NCBI GenBank assembly: GCA_021770615.1
Contig: JAETQR010000053.1
Location: 1-19,096 of the forward strand
DNA: 19,096 nt
DNA from: Lachnospiraceae bacterium
GTDB lineage: Bacteria > Bacillota_A > Clostridia > Lachnospirales > Lachnospiraceae
Reading direction: 5' to 3'
The translations under genes and the position numbers were made by a program. The notes under the pieces are model-generated. The model ran no database searches and was not told where the DNA came from. It saw only the letters and a program-made list of their open reading frames with translations. Shown here piece by piece: positions 1 through 5,970 of the stretch (position 1 is its first letter; every line of letters starts with the position of its first letter).

Positions 1-377
1 AACTTGTCCGGTTTACAACAGTCTGGTTTCGTGTCTGTTCAGTTGTTTTGGATAGAATTATCCATGTGTTATTGTAGCAAATCTGCGTGGGAAGGTCAAG
101 GACTTGCGGAGAAAAAAGCAGAGAAAACCAAAGAGGGTTAGGGATACTTCCCTATGGAAATTTCATCATACGGACGGTAGGGAAGTATGGGGAATTTCGC
201 CCATGTGTCCGGACATGGGCAGTGCTTGCTATTCTACCCACGACACTCCCGGAGGGTGTGTCGCTTTAAGTCCTTTCATACTATCATATAGGGTAGTTGC
301 TACCTAAAAAGTGCGTTCTTGTATTGATAGCGGTAGAATGTTATTTTTAAGTCTGAATAAGAAGGAAAGGATATGGG
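1..377 (+). other. Non-coding leader upstream of the radical SAM gene
   Basis: No convincing gene lies here. Two overlapping ORFs (87-269 and 104-307) run through hairpins, are Arg/Cys/Trp-rich and lack a good ribosome binding site. The stretch holds three inverted repeats: 144-153 with 179-188 (10 bp, perfect), 199-206 with 213-220 (8 bp, loop of 6) and 241-250 with 254-263 (10 bp with one mismatch, 3-nt loop). None is followed by a T-run, so they are not obvious terminators. The gene's ribosome site, AAAGG at 366-370, is unstructured by eye. A long structured 5' leader is a reasonable reading, but its ligand or function cannot be told from sequence. Confidence 0.45.
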
Positions 378-1406
378 ATGATGAAAAATATAGAAATTGG
401 CTCAATTCGTCCGCCGTCAGAGAGTGAAAGCCTGCTTGTCCGAGTGACCAGAGGATGCCATTGGAATAAGTGCTATTTTTGTGGACTATACAAATCTATA
501 AATTTTTCCATGCGTCCGATTGAAGATACCATACAGGATATTAAGGAGCAGGCGGCATTATATCAGGGGAGAAAGTTCAAATCATGTTTTTTGCAGGACG
601 GAGATGCGCTGGTATTAAAAACGGATTATCTGCTCCGTATTTTGGATGCACTAAATAAGTATTTTCCTGATTTGGAGTATATAACTTCCTATGCTCGTGC
701 TGACAGTATCACACGAAAAAGTCCGGCAGAATTACAGGAGCTTCGGCAAGCGGGACTGAATCATCTGTACTGCGGTATGGAAACCGGATCGGATAAGATA
801 TTGCAGCTTATCAACAAAGGCTTCCATGCAGATACCGTTATGGAAAGCGGGTGTATGGCAAAAGACGCTGGCATGATTTTATCAGAGTTTATATTGCTTG
901 GGATTGGTGGAAAAGAGCTTTCGGAAGAAAATGCAATCCAGACAGCGGAAGCACTTAATGTGATTCAGCCGGATTTTATTCGTGTCCATGCAACGGGAAT
1001 AAAACTGGAGTCTAAAATGTGGGAGTTTGTTCAGGAAGGTTCTTTCACATTACAGTCCGAAGAAGAAATAATGATAGAGCAAAAATTATTCTTGGAGAAG
1101 CTGCTTGAAATGGATAGCTATTATGTGAATGAACATATCGTCAATTTGTTGTTGGAGGTTAGGGGAAATCTGCAAACGGATAAAATGGAAATGCTGTCTG
1201 CCATAGACAATTTTTTAGGCTTGCCGGAAGATGAAAAACTTTTATTTATTGTAGGCAGGCGGCTCAATATTTTCTTTTTGCTGGACGATTTGAAAAATCC
1301 GGAGTTATATCGAAAAGCACAGGAATGTATGGAGAAGATTTTGCAGAAAAATCCGCAGGTTGATTTTACCAGACTTTGTAATTATGTCAGGCAGTCACAG
1401 ATTTAG
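378..1406 (+). CDS. Radical SAM superfamily protein
   Basis: A 342-aa radical SAM enzyme of unknown substrate, probably cytoplasmic. The cluster-binding cysteines are at residues 27, 32 and 35 within RGCHWNKCYFC, spacing CX4CX2C. That differs from the classic CX3CX2C but is common in some COG1032-like radical SAM proteins. A Gly/Glu-rich stretch around residues 132-138 (GMETGSD) fits the SAM-binding part of the barrel. There is no obvious B12-binding domain, TRAM domain or second cysteine cluster. The start is the first of two adjacent ATGs (378, 381), with AAAGG seven bases upstream. It is followed by a rho-independent terminator, so it appears monocistronic. The neighbours (redox-type regulator and nitroreductase) do not define a pathway. 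Fold assignment is firm; reaction unknown. Confidence 0.85.
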   Translation: MMKNIEIGSIRPPSESESLLVRVTRGCHWNKCYFCGLYKSINFSMRPIEDTIQDIKEQAALYQGRKFKSCFLQDGDALVLKTDYLLRILDALNKYFPDLEYITSYARADSITRKSPAELQELRQAGLNHLYCGMETGSDKILQLINKGFHADTVMESGCMAKDAGMILSEFILLGIGGKELSEENAIQTAEALNVIQPDFIRVHATGIKLESKMWEFVQEGSFTLQSEEEIMIEQKLFLEKLLEMDSYYVNEHIVNLLLEVRGNLQTDKMEMLSAIDNFLGLPEDEKLLFIVGRRLNIFFLLDDLKNPELYRKAQECMEKILQKNPQVDFTRLCNYVRQSQI

Positions 1407-1415
1407 AACAATAAG

Positions 1416-1462
1416 AGAACCCGCATAGCTGTTTCAAGTTTTTGCTGTGCAGGTTCTTTTTT
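1416..1462 (+). terminator. Rho-independent terminator after the radical SAM gene
   Basis: A 14-bp stem (1416-1429 with 1444-1457, one mismatch and one G:T pair) runs directly into a T6 tract at 1457-1462, ten bases after the radical SAM stop codon. The converging HxlR gene ends at 1489, so it may also serve the minus strand less efficiently. Confidence 0.8.
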
Positions 1463-1488
1463 GCCATAAGGATAGTCGATAAAAATAA

Positions 1489-1851
1489 TTATTTTATGCT
1501 TTGGGAAGGGCAGCATACAGGCTGTATATCCAATCCGTCCAAATATGATGTTCCCCAATCGCACATGGCGTTCAGTACAGGTATGATGCTTTTTCCAAAG
1601 GCAGTAAGAGAGTAGATTGTTTTAGGCGGCTTTTCTGGAATTACTTCTCTGTTTATCATGCCGCAATCTTCTAAATCATGGAGCTGACCGGAGAGCATTT
1701 TAGGGGTTGCTTTTGGGATAAGGCGTTGCAGTTCCATATAGTGTAATGGCTGTGATTTTAAATGCCACAATACCAGAGGTTTATATTTCCCGCCAATCAG
1801 GGACAGGGTAGCTTCTACAGGACAGTTAAATTGCTTTTGTTCAATTTTCAT
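1489..1851 (-). CDS. HxlR-family winged-helix transcriptional regulator
   Basis: A 120-aa HxlR/YodB-type DNA-binding regulator. The ATG at 1851 is chosen because AGGAG lies seven bases upstream; the longer reading starts at a TTG (1902) and adds 17 residues atypical for the family. The family signature is seen: CPVEATLSLIGGKYKPLVLWHL at the N-terminus, then a winged helix with LIPKATPKMLSGQL as recognition helix region. Cys10 sits just before the first helix, where redox- and quinone-sensing relatives (YodB, CatR, HypR of Bacillus) carry their sensor cysteine; two more Cys lie near the C-terminus. It is divergent from a nitroreductase, the usual target type for these repressors. Control of that gene and of itself is inferred, not shown. 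Confidence 0.88.
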   Translation of the reverse strand: MKIEQKQFNCPVEATLSLIGGKYKPLVLWHLKSQPLHYMELQRLIPKATPKMLSGQLHDLEDCGMINREVIPEKPPKTIYSLTAFGKSIIPVLNAMCDWGTSYLDGLDIQPVCCPSQSIK

Positions 1852-1914
1852 TTTGCTTCTCCTAACTGCAAGGGCGCTATCTTTTTTGAAAGTATCTATC
1901 AAAAAAGTGCAATC

Positions 1915-1970
1915 TTGCGGAATTATATTTCAGCGTTACAATAGAGTTGTCAGTTGGTTTGGCATACTAA
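1915..1970 (+). promoter_or_regulatory. Nitroreductase promoter with GGCAT dyad motif
   Basis: A plausible promoter is TTGCGG (1915-1920), 16 bp, TACAAT (1937-1942). A minus-strand -10 (TATAAT, plus-strand 1922-1927) for the HxlR gene overlaps it, so the two promoters are face to back. Just downstream lies AGTTGGTTTGGCAT (1952-1965), continuing into an imperfect palindrome through 1970. This 14-mer recurs upstream of the HMA gene and, as a variant, upstream of MATE-A. Confidence 0.45.
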
Positions 1971-1997
1971 ATATAACATAAGAAAGGACTTGATACT

Positions 1998-2516
1998 ATG
2001 GATTTTTTAAACATTGCAAAACAGCGTTTCTCTGTACGCAGCTACACAGATCAGGCGGTGGAAAAGGAAAAACTGGATAAGATTCTGGAAGCTGCCCATG
2101 TAGCTCCAACCGCCGCTAACCTCCAGCCTGTGCATCTGATTGTGGTGCAAAGCAAAGAGGGACTTGAAAAAATAGGACAGGGGGCAAATCTTTACGGTGC
2201 GCCGCTGGCAATCATCGTCTGCGCTGACCATGAAAAGGCATGGGTGCGCCCGTTTGATAAGAAGCAGACAGGTGATATTGATACCTCCATTCTGACAGAC
2301 CACATGATGCTTCAGGCTACGGAGTTGGGACTTGGCTCTGTATGGATTTGCTATTTCAAGCCGGATGTTATCCGCAGGGAATTTGGACTTCCTGAAAATC
2401 TGGAACCCGTCAATATCCTTGCGGTTGGTTATTCGGATGAAGAAGCCGCTGATCCGGAACGCCATTCGGAGATGCGTATTCCGATAAACCAGTTGGTATC
2501 ATACGAAAATCTGTAA
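1998..2516 (+). CDS. Nitroreductase-family FMN oxidoreductase
   Basis: A 172-aa protein of the small nitroreductase family, which uses FMN and NAD(P)H to reduce nitro compounds, quinones or related electrophiles in the cytoplasm as a homodimer. The N-terminal RFSVRSYTDQAV is the FMN-phosphate-binding segment, and APTAANLQPVHLIVV is the conserved region preceding the first sheet strand. The C-terminal GLGSVWICYFKPD and the AVGYSDEE motif also fit. Length is typical of the short clade. The ribosome site is AAAGGA, nine bases before the ATG. It is transcribed away from the HxlR gene and followed by its own hairpin terminator. The true substrate is unknown; regulation by the HxlR neighbour is inferred from gene order. 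Confidence 0.88.
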   Translation: MDFLNIAKQRFSVRSYTDQAVEKEKLDKILEAAHVAPTAANLQPVHLIVVQSKEGLEKIGQGANLYGAPLAIIVCADHEKAWVRPFDKKQTGDIDTSILTDHMMLQATELGLGSVWICYFKPDVIRREFGLPENLEPVNILAVGYSDEEAADPERHSEMRIPINQLVSYENL

Positions 2517-2546
2517 TGGGAGCGATTGCAAATATTTGAACATAAT

Positions 2547-2581
2547 GGGCAGTGCGCACAGCGTACTGTCCGTTGTGTTTT
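2547..2581 (+). terminator. Terminator after the nitroreductase gene
   Basis: A 10-bp stem (2547-2556 with 2562-2571, two G:T pairs) is followed by a T-rich GTTGTGTTTT tail. It lies between the convergent nitroreductase and ArsR genes and ends at the ArsR stop codon. Confidence 0.6.
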
Positions 2582-2903
2582 ATGGATACCGTTCAGAAAT
2601 ATGCGCATATGTTTCTTCCAAAATCCATTGAATGTGTTCGTCCTGAATACTGTAAAAGACCTTTTTGCCTTCCTTGCGTGAACGGACTAACCTTGCAATG
2701 CGAAGTTCATGTAGTTGATGGGATATAGCAGATTCAGTGACTTCGATTTTCTTTGCAAGTTCGCTCACACAATATTCCTGCTTCATCAAATGCCAGAGTA
2801 TTTTCATTCGGGTGTAATCGCCCATTGCTTTGTGTAATTCTGTTAATTGTTCCAGTTCGGAAGAATTGGGAACAGAAAAAATTGTTTTGTTTGTTTGATT
2901 CAT
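2580..2903 (-). CDS. ArsR/SmtB-family metalloregulator with zinc-type alpha-5 site
   Basis: A 107-aa ArsR/SmtB repressor. The winged helix is clear (ISHQLHELRIARLVRSRKEG, then the KVFYSI wing strand). The C-terminal helix has D88, H90, H101 and E104, spacing D-X-H-X10-H-X2-E, which is the alpha-5 metal site of CadC and, with His as last ligand, of CzrA/SmtB; this points to Zn(II) sensing. The alpha-3 region has only one cysteine (C45), so the CxC-type Cd/Pb/As site is absent. The start has GGAG seven bases upstream. It is divergent from a second, cysteine-rich ArsR gene, with 85 bp between them. The target is probably this divergent promoter and perhaps the nearby P1B-2 ATPase; the metal is inferred from the ligand pattern. 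Confidence 0.9.
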   Translation of the reverse strand: MNQTNKTIFSVPNSSELEQLTELHKAMGDYTRMKILWHLMKQEYCVSELAKKIEVTESAISHQLHELRIARLVRSRKEGKKVFYSIQDEHIQWILEETYAHISERYP

Positions 2904-2933
2904 AGTGTTGCTCCAATCTTATGTATAAGCTGT

Positions 2934-2962
2934 TTGACAGATCATAGGTATATGGGTATCAT
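2934..2962 (+). promoter_or_regulatory. Promoter of the Cys-rich ArsR gene
   Basis: TTGACA (2934-2939), 17-bp spacer, TATCAT (2957-2962). The spacer and -10 contain two GGTAT steps (GGTATATGGGTATC), a plausible ArsR operator position between two divergent sensor genes. Confidence 0.55.
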
Positions 2963-2988
2963 AATTTTATCTGGAAGGGGGTGGTTAA

Positions 2989-3354
2989 ATGCCACACTAT
3001 AACTTACCTCACAATCATGGACAGAATATTGAGAAAGTCCTAGATAAGATTCCACCTGCAGAACGGTTCAAAGATATAGCGTTTTTGTTCCAGCAATTAG
3101 ACGATCCTACAAGGTTGCGGATTTTGTGGCTGTTATGCCATTGTGAGGAATGTGTCTGCAATATAGCGGCGGCTGTTGGTATGAGCGCACCTGCTGTGTC
3201 GCACCACCTTCGGGCTTTAAAGAAAAGCGGGATTATATCAAGCCGGAGGGAAGGAAAGGAAGTATACTATTCTCTGTCTAAAACGCCACAGGCGAAATTG
3301 CTGCATCGTTCCATAGATGCTTTGTTTGAAATGTCCTGTCCAACCGATATTTAA
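2989..3354 (+). CDS. ArsR/SmtB-family metalloregulator with Cys-rich alpha-3 site
   Basis: A 121-aa ArsR/SmtB repressor. The alpha-3 region reads LLCHCEECVCNI with C50, C52, C55 and C57, a thiolate cluster resembling the CxC sites of CadC, CmtR and ArsR that bind Cd, Pb, As or Sb. The N-terminus has three His (PHYNLPHNHG), and a Cys lies near the C-terminus (C117), so extra ligands are possible. The recognition helix region is SAPAVSHHLRALKKSGII, then the wing EGKEVYYSL. The start has a strong purine-rich site (GAAGGGGGTGG) upstream. It converges on the P1B-2 ATPase gene across a bidirectional terminator. The likely target is the ATPase/HMA operon; the exact metal is not determinable by reading. 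Confidence 0.9.
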   Translation: MPHYNLPHNHGQNIEKVLDKIPPAERFKDIAFLFQQLDDPTRLRILWLLCHCEECVCNIAAAVGMSAPAVSHHLRALKKSGIISSRREGKEVYYSLSKTPQAKLLHRSIDALFEMSCPTDI

Positions 3355-3356
3355 GA

Positions 3357-3388
3357 AAATGCGCTACCTTGTGGGGTGTAGCGCATTT
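3357..3388. terminator. Bidirectional terminator between ArsR and the P1B-2 ATPase
   Basis: A perfect 11-bp inverted repeat (AAATGCGCTAC at 3357-3367, its complement at 3378-3388) lies between convergent genes. T-rich sequence follows on both strands, making it a likely shared terminator. Confidence 0.8.
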
Positions 3389-3410
3389 CTGTTGTGTTTT
3401 TAAATTGACT

Positions 3411-5273
3411 TTAATCAGAAACGGGTGATACTTTTACCCGCATTGCCCGGATTGCGTTCAAGATTGCAATAACGGAAACACCAACATCGGCAAATACCGC
3501 CGCCCACATATTGGCATATCCTAAAGCTCCTAAAATCAACACTAAAAACTTAATTCCCAAAGCAAATACAATGTTCTGGTTTGCGATGCGGATTGTCTTT
3601 CGTGCAATCTTCATAACTGCGGCAATTTTTGAAGGCTCATCTGTCATTAAGACCACATCTGCGGCTTCGATAGCGGCATCAGAGCCAAGACCACCCATAG
3701 CGATACCGACATCTGCCCTTGCCAGTACGGGGGCATCATTGATTCCGTCCCCGACAAAGACAAGTTTGCCTTTTTCTGTTTTTTCCCTTAACAGTGCTTC
3801 TACCCGGTCAACTTTGTCGGCGGGGAGCAGCTCGGTATAAGCCTGATCCAGTCCAAGACGCCCCGAAACTTTCTGTCCTACTGCGTCAGCATCTCCGGTC
3901 AGCATAACCGTTTTCCGTATGCCAGAAGATTTGAGTTGACGGATTGCCGCCGGAGCGTCTGGCTTGATTTCATCTTCTATGACAATGGAACCGGAATACT
4001 TTCCGTCACAGGCGAGATAAATCACCGTTCCAACTGCACCTGAAGGCTGGTAGCGGATATGTTCCCGTTCCATGAGCTTTGCATTTCCCGCAAGGACTTT
4101 CTTTCCGTCTATTACTGCCTGTACGCCATGACCTGCAATCTCCTGAACATCAGATATGCGGTTCTGGACTATTTTTTTGCCATAGGCTTTTTTGATGGAA
4201 GCAGAAATAGGATGGTTGGAATAATCCTCTGCGTATGCCGCAAGTTCTAAAAGCTGTGTTTCGTCCATGCCCACAGGATGGATTTCACTGACTGCAAAAG
4301 AGCCTTTTGTGAGTGTGCCTGTCTTATCAAATACAACCATTTCGGCATGAGCTAAGGATTCCAGATAATTACTGCCTTTTACAAGGACACCGATTTTCGA
4401 TGCGCCGCCGATGCCGCCAAAGAAACTTAACGGGATAGAGATTACCAGCGCACAGGGGCAGGAGATTACAAGGAACGTCAAAGCACGATAAATCCATATA
4501 CTAAAGGACTGACCAGTGATAACAGGCGGCAATATGGCAAGAGCCAGAGCCGCAAATACCACTGCCGGGGTGTAGTAACGTGCAAAGCGTGTGATAAAAT
4601 TCTCTGTCCTGCCTTTTTTATCGCTTGCATTTTCTACTAAATCAAGGATTTTTGCTACGGTGGATTCCCCGAACTCCTTTGTTGTGCGAATAGATAAAAT
4701 GCCTGTCTGGTTGATGCAGCCGCTGATGACTTCCGCACCCGGAGCAACCTCACGAGGCATGGATTCTCCGGTCAGTGCAGAGGTATCCAAAGCGGAAACG
4801 CCATTTATAATGATACCGTCCAAAGGGATTCGCTCGCCGGGTTTTACAACAATGGTATCTCCAATGGAAACTTCTTCCGGATCAACCTGTACCAGTTTCC
4901 CGTCCCGTTCCACGTTTGCGTAATCCGGGCGGATGTCCATTAGGCTTGCAATGGATTTACGGGATTTGGAAACTGCATAAGACTGAAACCATTCCCCTAC
5001 CTGATAAAACAGCATGACAGCTACGCCTTCGGAATGTTCCCCTAAAATCAGTGCGCCAATCGTTGCTATCGTCATTAGGAAATTTTCGTCAAATACCTGA
5101 CCGCTTAATATGTTTGTAATGGCTTTCCAGACAATATCCCAACCGATTACCACATAACAGGCTAAGAATATGCCCATTTCTGCCTGCTCCGGAAGATGGA
5201 GCAGACTGCCTGCAAGAAACAGGACTGCCGCTGCAATAATGCGGATTAATAAATGTTTTTGTTTTCGTGTCAT
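3411..5273 (-). CDS. cadA: P1B-2 type Zn/Cd/Pb-transporting ATPase lacking an N-terminal HMA domain
   Basis: A 620-aa heavy-metal P-type ATPase that pumps divalent soft metals out across the membrane using ATP. Motifs seen: actuator TGES (168-171), CPC in the sixth membrane segment (272-274, followed by ALVISIP), the phosphorylation loop DKTGTLT (316-322), the P1B-specific SNHP (352-355) and GDGINDAP (508-515). The last two membrane helices carry K575 and the DVG at 596-598, the ZntA/CadA signature for Zn/Cd/Pb rather than copper. The protein starts almost directly with a membrane helix, so the usual CxxC domain is missing; it is encoded by the separate gene upstream. The ATG has AAAGGAG seven bases upstream. 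Cd versus Zn preference cannot be read, and the cadA symbol is a best fit. Confidence 0.93.
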   Translation of the reverse strand: MTRKQKHLLIRIIAAAVLFLAGSLLHLPEQAEMGIFLACYVVIGWDIVWKAITNILSGQVFDENFLMTIATIGALILGEHSEGVAVMLFYQVGEWFQSYAVSKSRKSIASLMDIRPDYANVERDGKLVQVDPEEVSIGDTIVVKPGERIPLDGIIINGVSALDTSALTGESMPREVAPGAEVISGCINQTGILSIRTTKEFGESTVAKILDLVENASDKKGRTENFITRFARYYTPAVVFAALALAILPPVITGQSFSIWIYRALTFLVISCPCALVISIPLSFFGGIGGASKIGVLVKGSNYLESLAHAEMVVFDKTGTLTKGSFAVSEIHPVGMDETQLLELAAYAEDYSNHPISASIKKAYGKKIVQNRISDVQEIAGHGVQAVIDGKKVLAGNAKLMEREHIRYQPSGAVGTVIYLACDGKYSGSIVIEDEIKPDAPAAIRQLKSSGIRKTVMLTGDADAVGQKVSGRLGLDQAYTELLPADKVDRVEALLREKTEKGKLVFVGDGINDAPVLARADVGIAMGGLGSDAAIEAADVVLMTDEPSKIAAVMKIARKTIRIANQNIVFALGIKFLVLILGALGYANMWAAVFADVGVSVIAILNAIRAMRVKVSPVSD

Positions 5274-5308
5274 TAGAATACTCCTTTCATAAATCAGGCG
5301 TTTTCGTT

Positions 5309-5344
5309 AAAAAAACACCGGATGCCAAAAATGGCAGCCGGTGT
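5309..5344 (-). terminator. Intrinsic terminator/attenuator between the HMA gene and the ATPase gene
   Basis: On the minus strand a 13-bp stem with one mismatch (5315-5327 with 5332-5344) ends in a run of seven T (plus-strand A tract 5309-5315). It lies after the HMA stop codon and before the ATPase start. Two further inverted repeats upstream in the same spacer (5351-5356 with 5375-5380; 5388-5392 with 5395-5399) share TGGCA/TGCCA with the terminator stem, so alternative pairing is possible. This would let the HMA protein be made in excess of the pump, or allow regulated read-through. Confidence 0.75.
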
Positions 5345-5422
5345 CCAGTTCGTGTTGCGTCATGCCCATAAAGGAACACGATGCGTTTGGCAGATGCCAC
5401 TTAACGGTTATGCCTGATCTGT

Positions 5423-5641
5423 TTATGCTTTTACTGTTACGTCCGGCTCGATTTTTTTAATCAGTGCCTTTGCTTCATTCAGTATGGCATCAAATCTGTC
5501 ATCAGGTGCTTCCAACACCATTTTTTGACCGAGGAAGTTGACGGATACACTGGTTACACCGTCAATTTTCTGTACGGCGTTCTGAATCTTATCTGCACAG
5601 TGACCGCAATCCAAGTCGATAAGTTTGATTGTTTTTTTCAT
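5423..5641 (-). CDS. Stand-alone HMA-domain metal-binding protein
   Basis: A 72-aa single heavy-metal-associated domain with ferredoxin-like fold. The metal loop is LDCGHCADKI, with the CxxC cysteines at residues 12 and 15 preceded by Asp. The DCxxC form is typical of domains serving Zn/Cd/Pb ATPases rather than copper ones. The rest (TSVSVNFLGQKMVLEAP, then a helix and a charged tail) matches HMA length. It sits upstream of the ATPase that lacks this domain, on the same strand, 149 bp apart with a terminator between. It probably delivers metal to the pump or regulates it. The ribosome site AAAGGTGG lies about nine bases before the ATG. Confidence 0.88.
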   Translation of the reverse strand: MKKTIKLIDLDCGHCADKIQNAVQKIDGVTSVSVNFLGQKMVLEAPDDRFDAILNEAKALIKKIEPDVTVKA

Positions 5642-5673
5642 GGGAATAATCCACCTTTCTAAAAAATTTGTTT

Positions 5674-5693
5674 AGTTGGTTTGGCATGGCTGA
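5674..5693. promoter_or_regulatory. GGCAT dyad motif in the HMA leader
   Basis: AGTTGGTTTGGCAT (5674-5687) is identical to 1952-1965 and continues as GGCTGA into an imperfect dyad. It lies between the predicted minus-strand promoter and the HMA ATG, in position for an operator. The binding factor is unknown. Confidence 0.4.
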
Positions 5694-5726
5694 ACAATTA
5701 AAGAGATATTTAATCGTTCTGCGCAA

Positions 5727-5755
5727 AGTATAGTCACCAATCCGCCATAAGTCAA
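5727..5755 (-). promoter_or_regulatory. Promoter of the HMA / P1B-2 ATPase operon
   Basis: On the minus strand, TTGACT (5755-5750), 17-bp spacer, TATACT (5732-5727). This gives a leader of roughly 80 nt before the HMA start codon, containing the GGCAT dyad motif. Confidence 0.65.
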
Positions 5756-5858
5756 TGGGTTTGAAGGTGGTATTCCTCTTTGGAGCATAAAACCTTCTGA
5801 TTGGATTTTTGTAAAAAAAGAAATTGCTTTTCGGATAAAAAAAGCTCCTTTTCAGAGC

Positions 5859-5887
5859 AGACAAAAGGAAAATTGGGTGTTTATAAT
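5859..5887 (+). promoter_or_regulatory. Candidate copA operon promoter
   Basis: TATAAT (5882-5887) is preceded at 17 bp by AGACAA (5859-5864), a weak -35 inside a 15-mer (5854-5868) that recurs at the same promoter position upstream of MATE-A (8867-8881). A 7-bp inverted repeat (5846-5852 with 5863-5869) surrounds it. The CsoR-type operator begins about 20 bp downstream. Confidence 0.5.
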
Positions 5888-5895
5888 GAAAAACG

Positions 5896-5942
5896 GTAAC
5901 AGCTCCAGTCCCCTACGGGGGAGGGGTACAATATACTGTTAC
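5896..5942 (+). promoter_or_regulatory. CsoR-type copper operator
   Basis: The core CCCCTACGGGGG (5910-5921) within a GT-CCCCT...AGGGGTAC dyad (5908-5929) closely resembles the known GC-rich CsoR operators of copper operons in Bacillus and relatives. It is enclosed by GTAACAG (5896-5902) and its inverted copy CTGTTAC (5936-5942). A possible alternative -10, TACAAT (5927-5932), overlaps it. CsoR is encoded at the end of the same operon, so an autoregulatory copper loop is the natural reading. Confidence 0.75.
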
Positions 5943-5970
5943 AAATTTAGAAAAGAAAGAAGGGATAATT

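Noticed and set aside
87..307. Two overlapping small frames in the left leader
   Set aside because: They traverse the three hairpins, lack a convincing ribosome site and have unusual composition; more likely structured RNA.
338..430. Possible leader peptide starting at ATG 338 and overlapping the radical SAM start
   Set aside because: No adequate ribosome site and no attenuator-like terminator between it and the gene.
2007..2465. Minus-strand frame opposite the nitroreductase
   Set aside because: Shadow of a well-supported gene, with no family resemblance or ribosome site.
2909..2918. GATTGGAGCA on the minus strand before the ArsR gene as a third AraC site
   Set aside because: It coincides with the ArsR ribosome site, and there is no partner half-site at 21 bp, so the match is probably coincidence.
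5589..5864. A 91-aa minus-strand frame overlapping the HMA start and its promoter
   Set aside because: It runs through a good promoter (5727-5755) and the start region of the HMA gene in another frame; Lys/Phe-rich low-complexity product.
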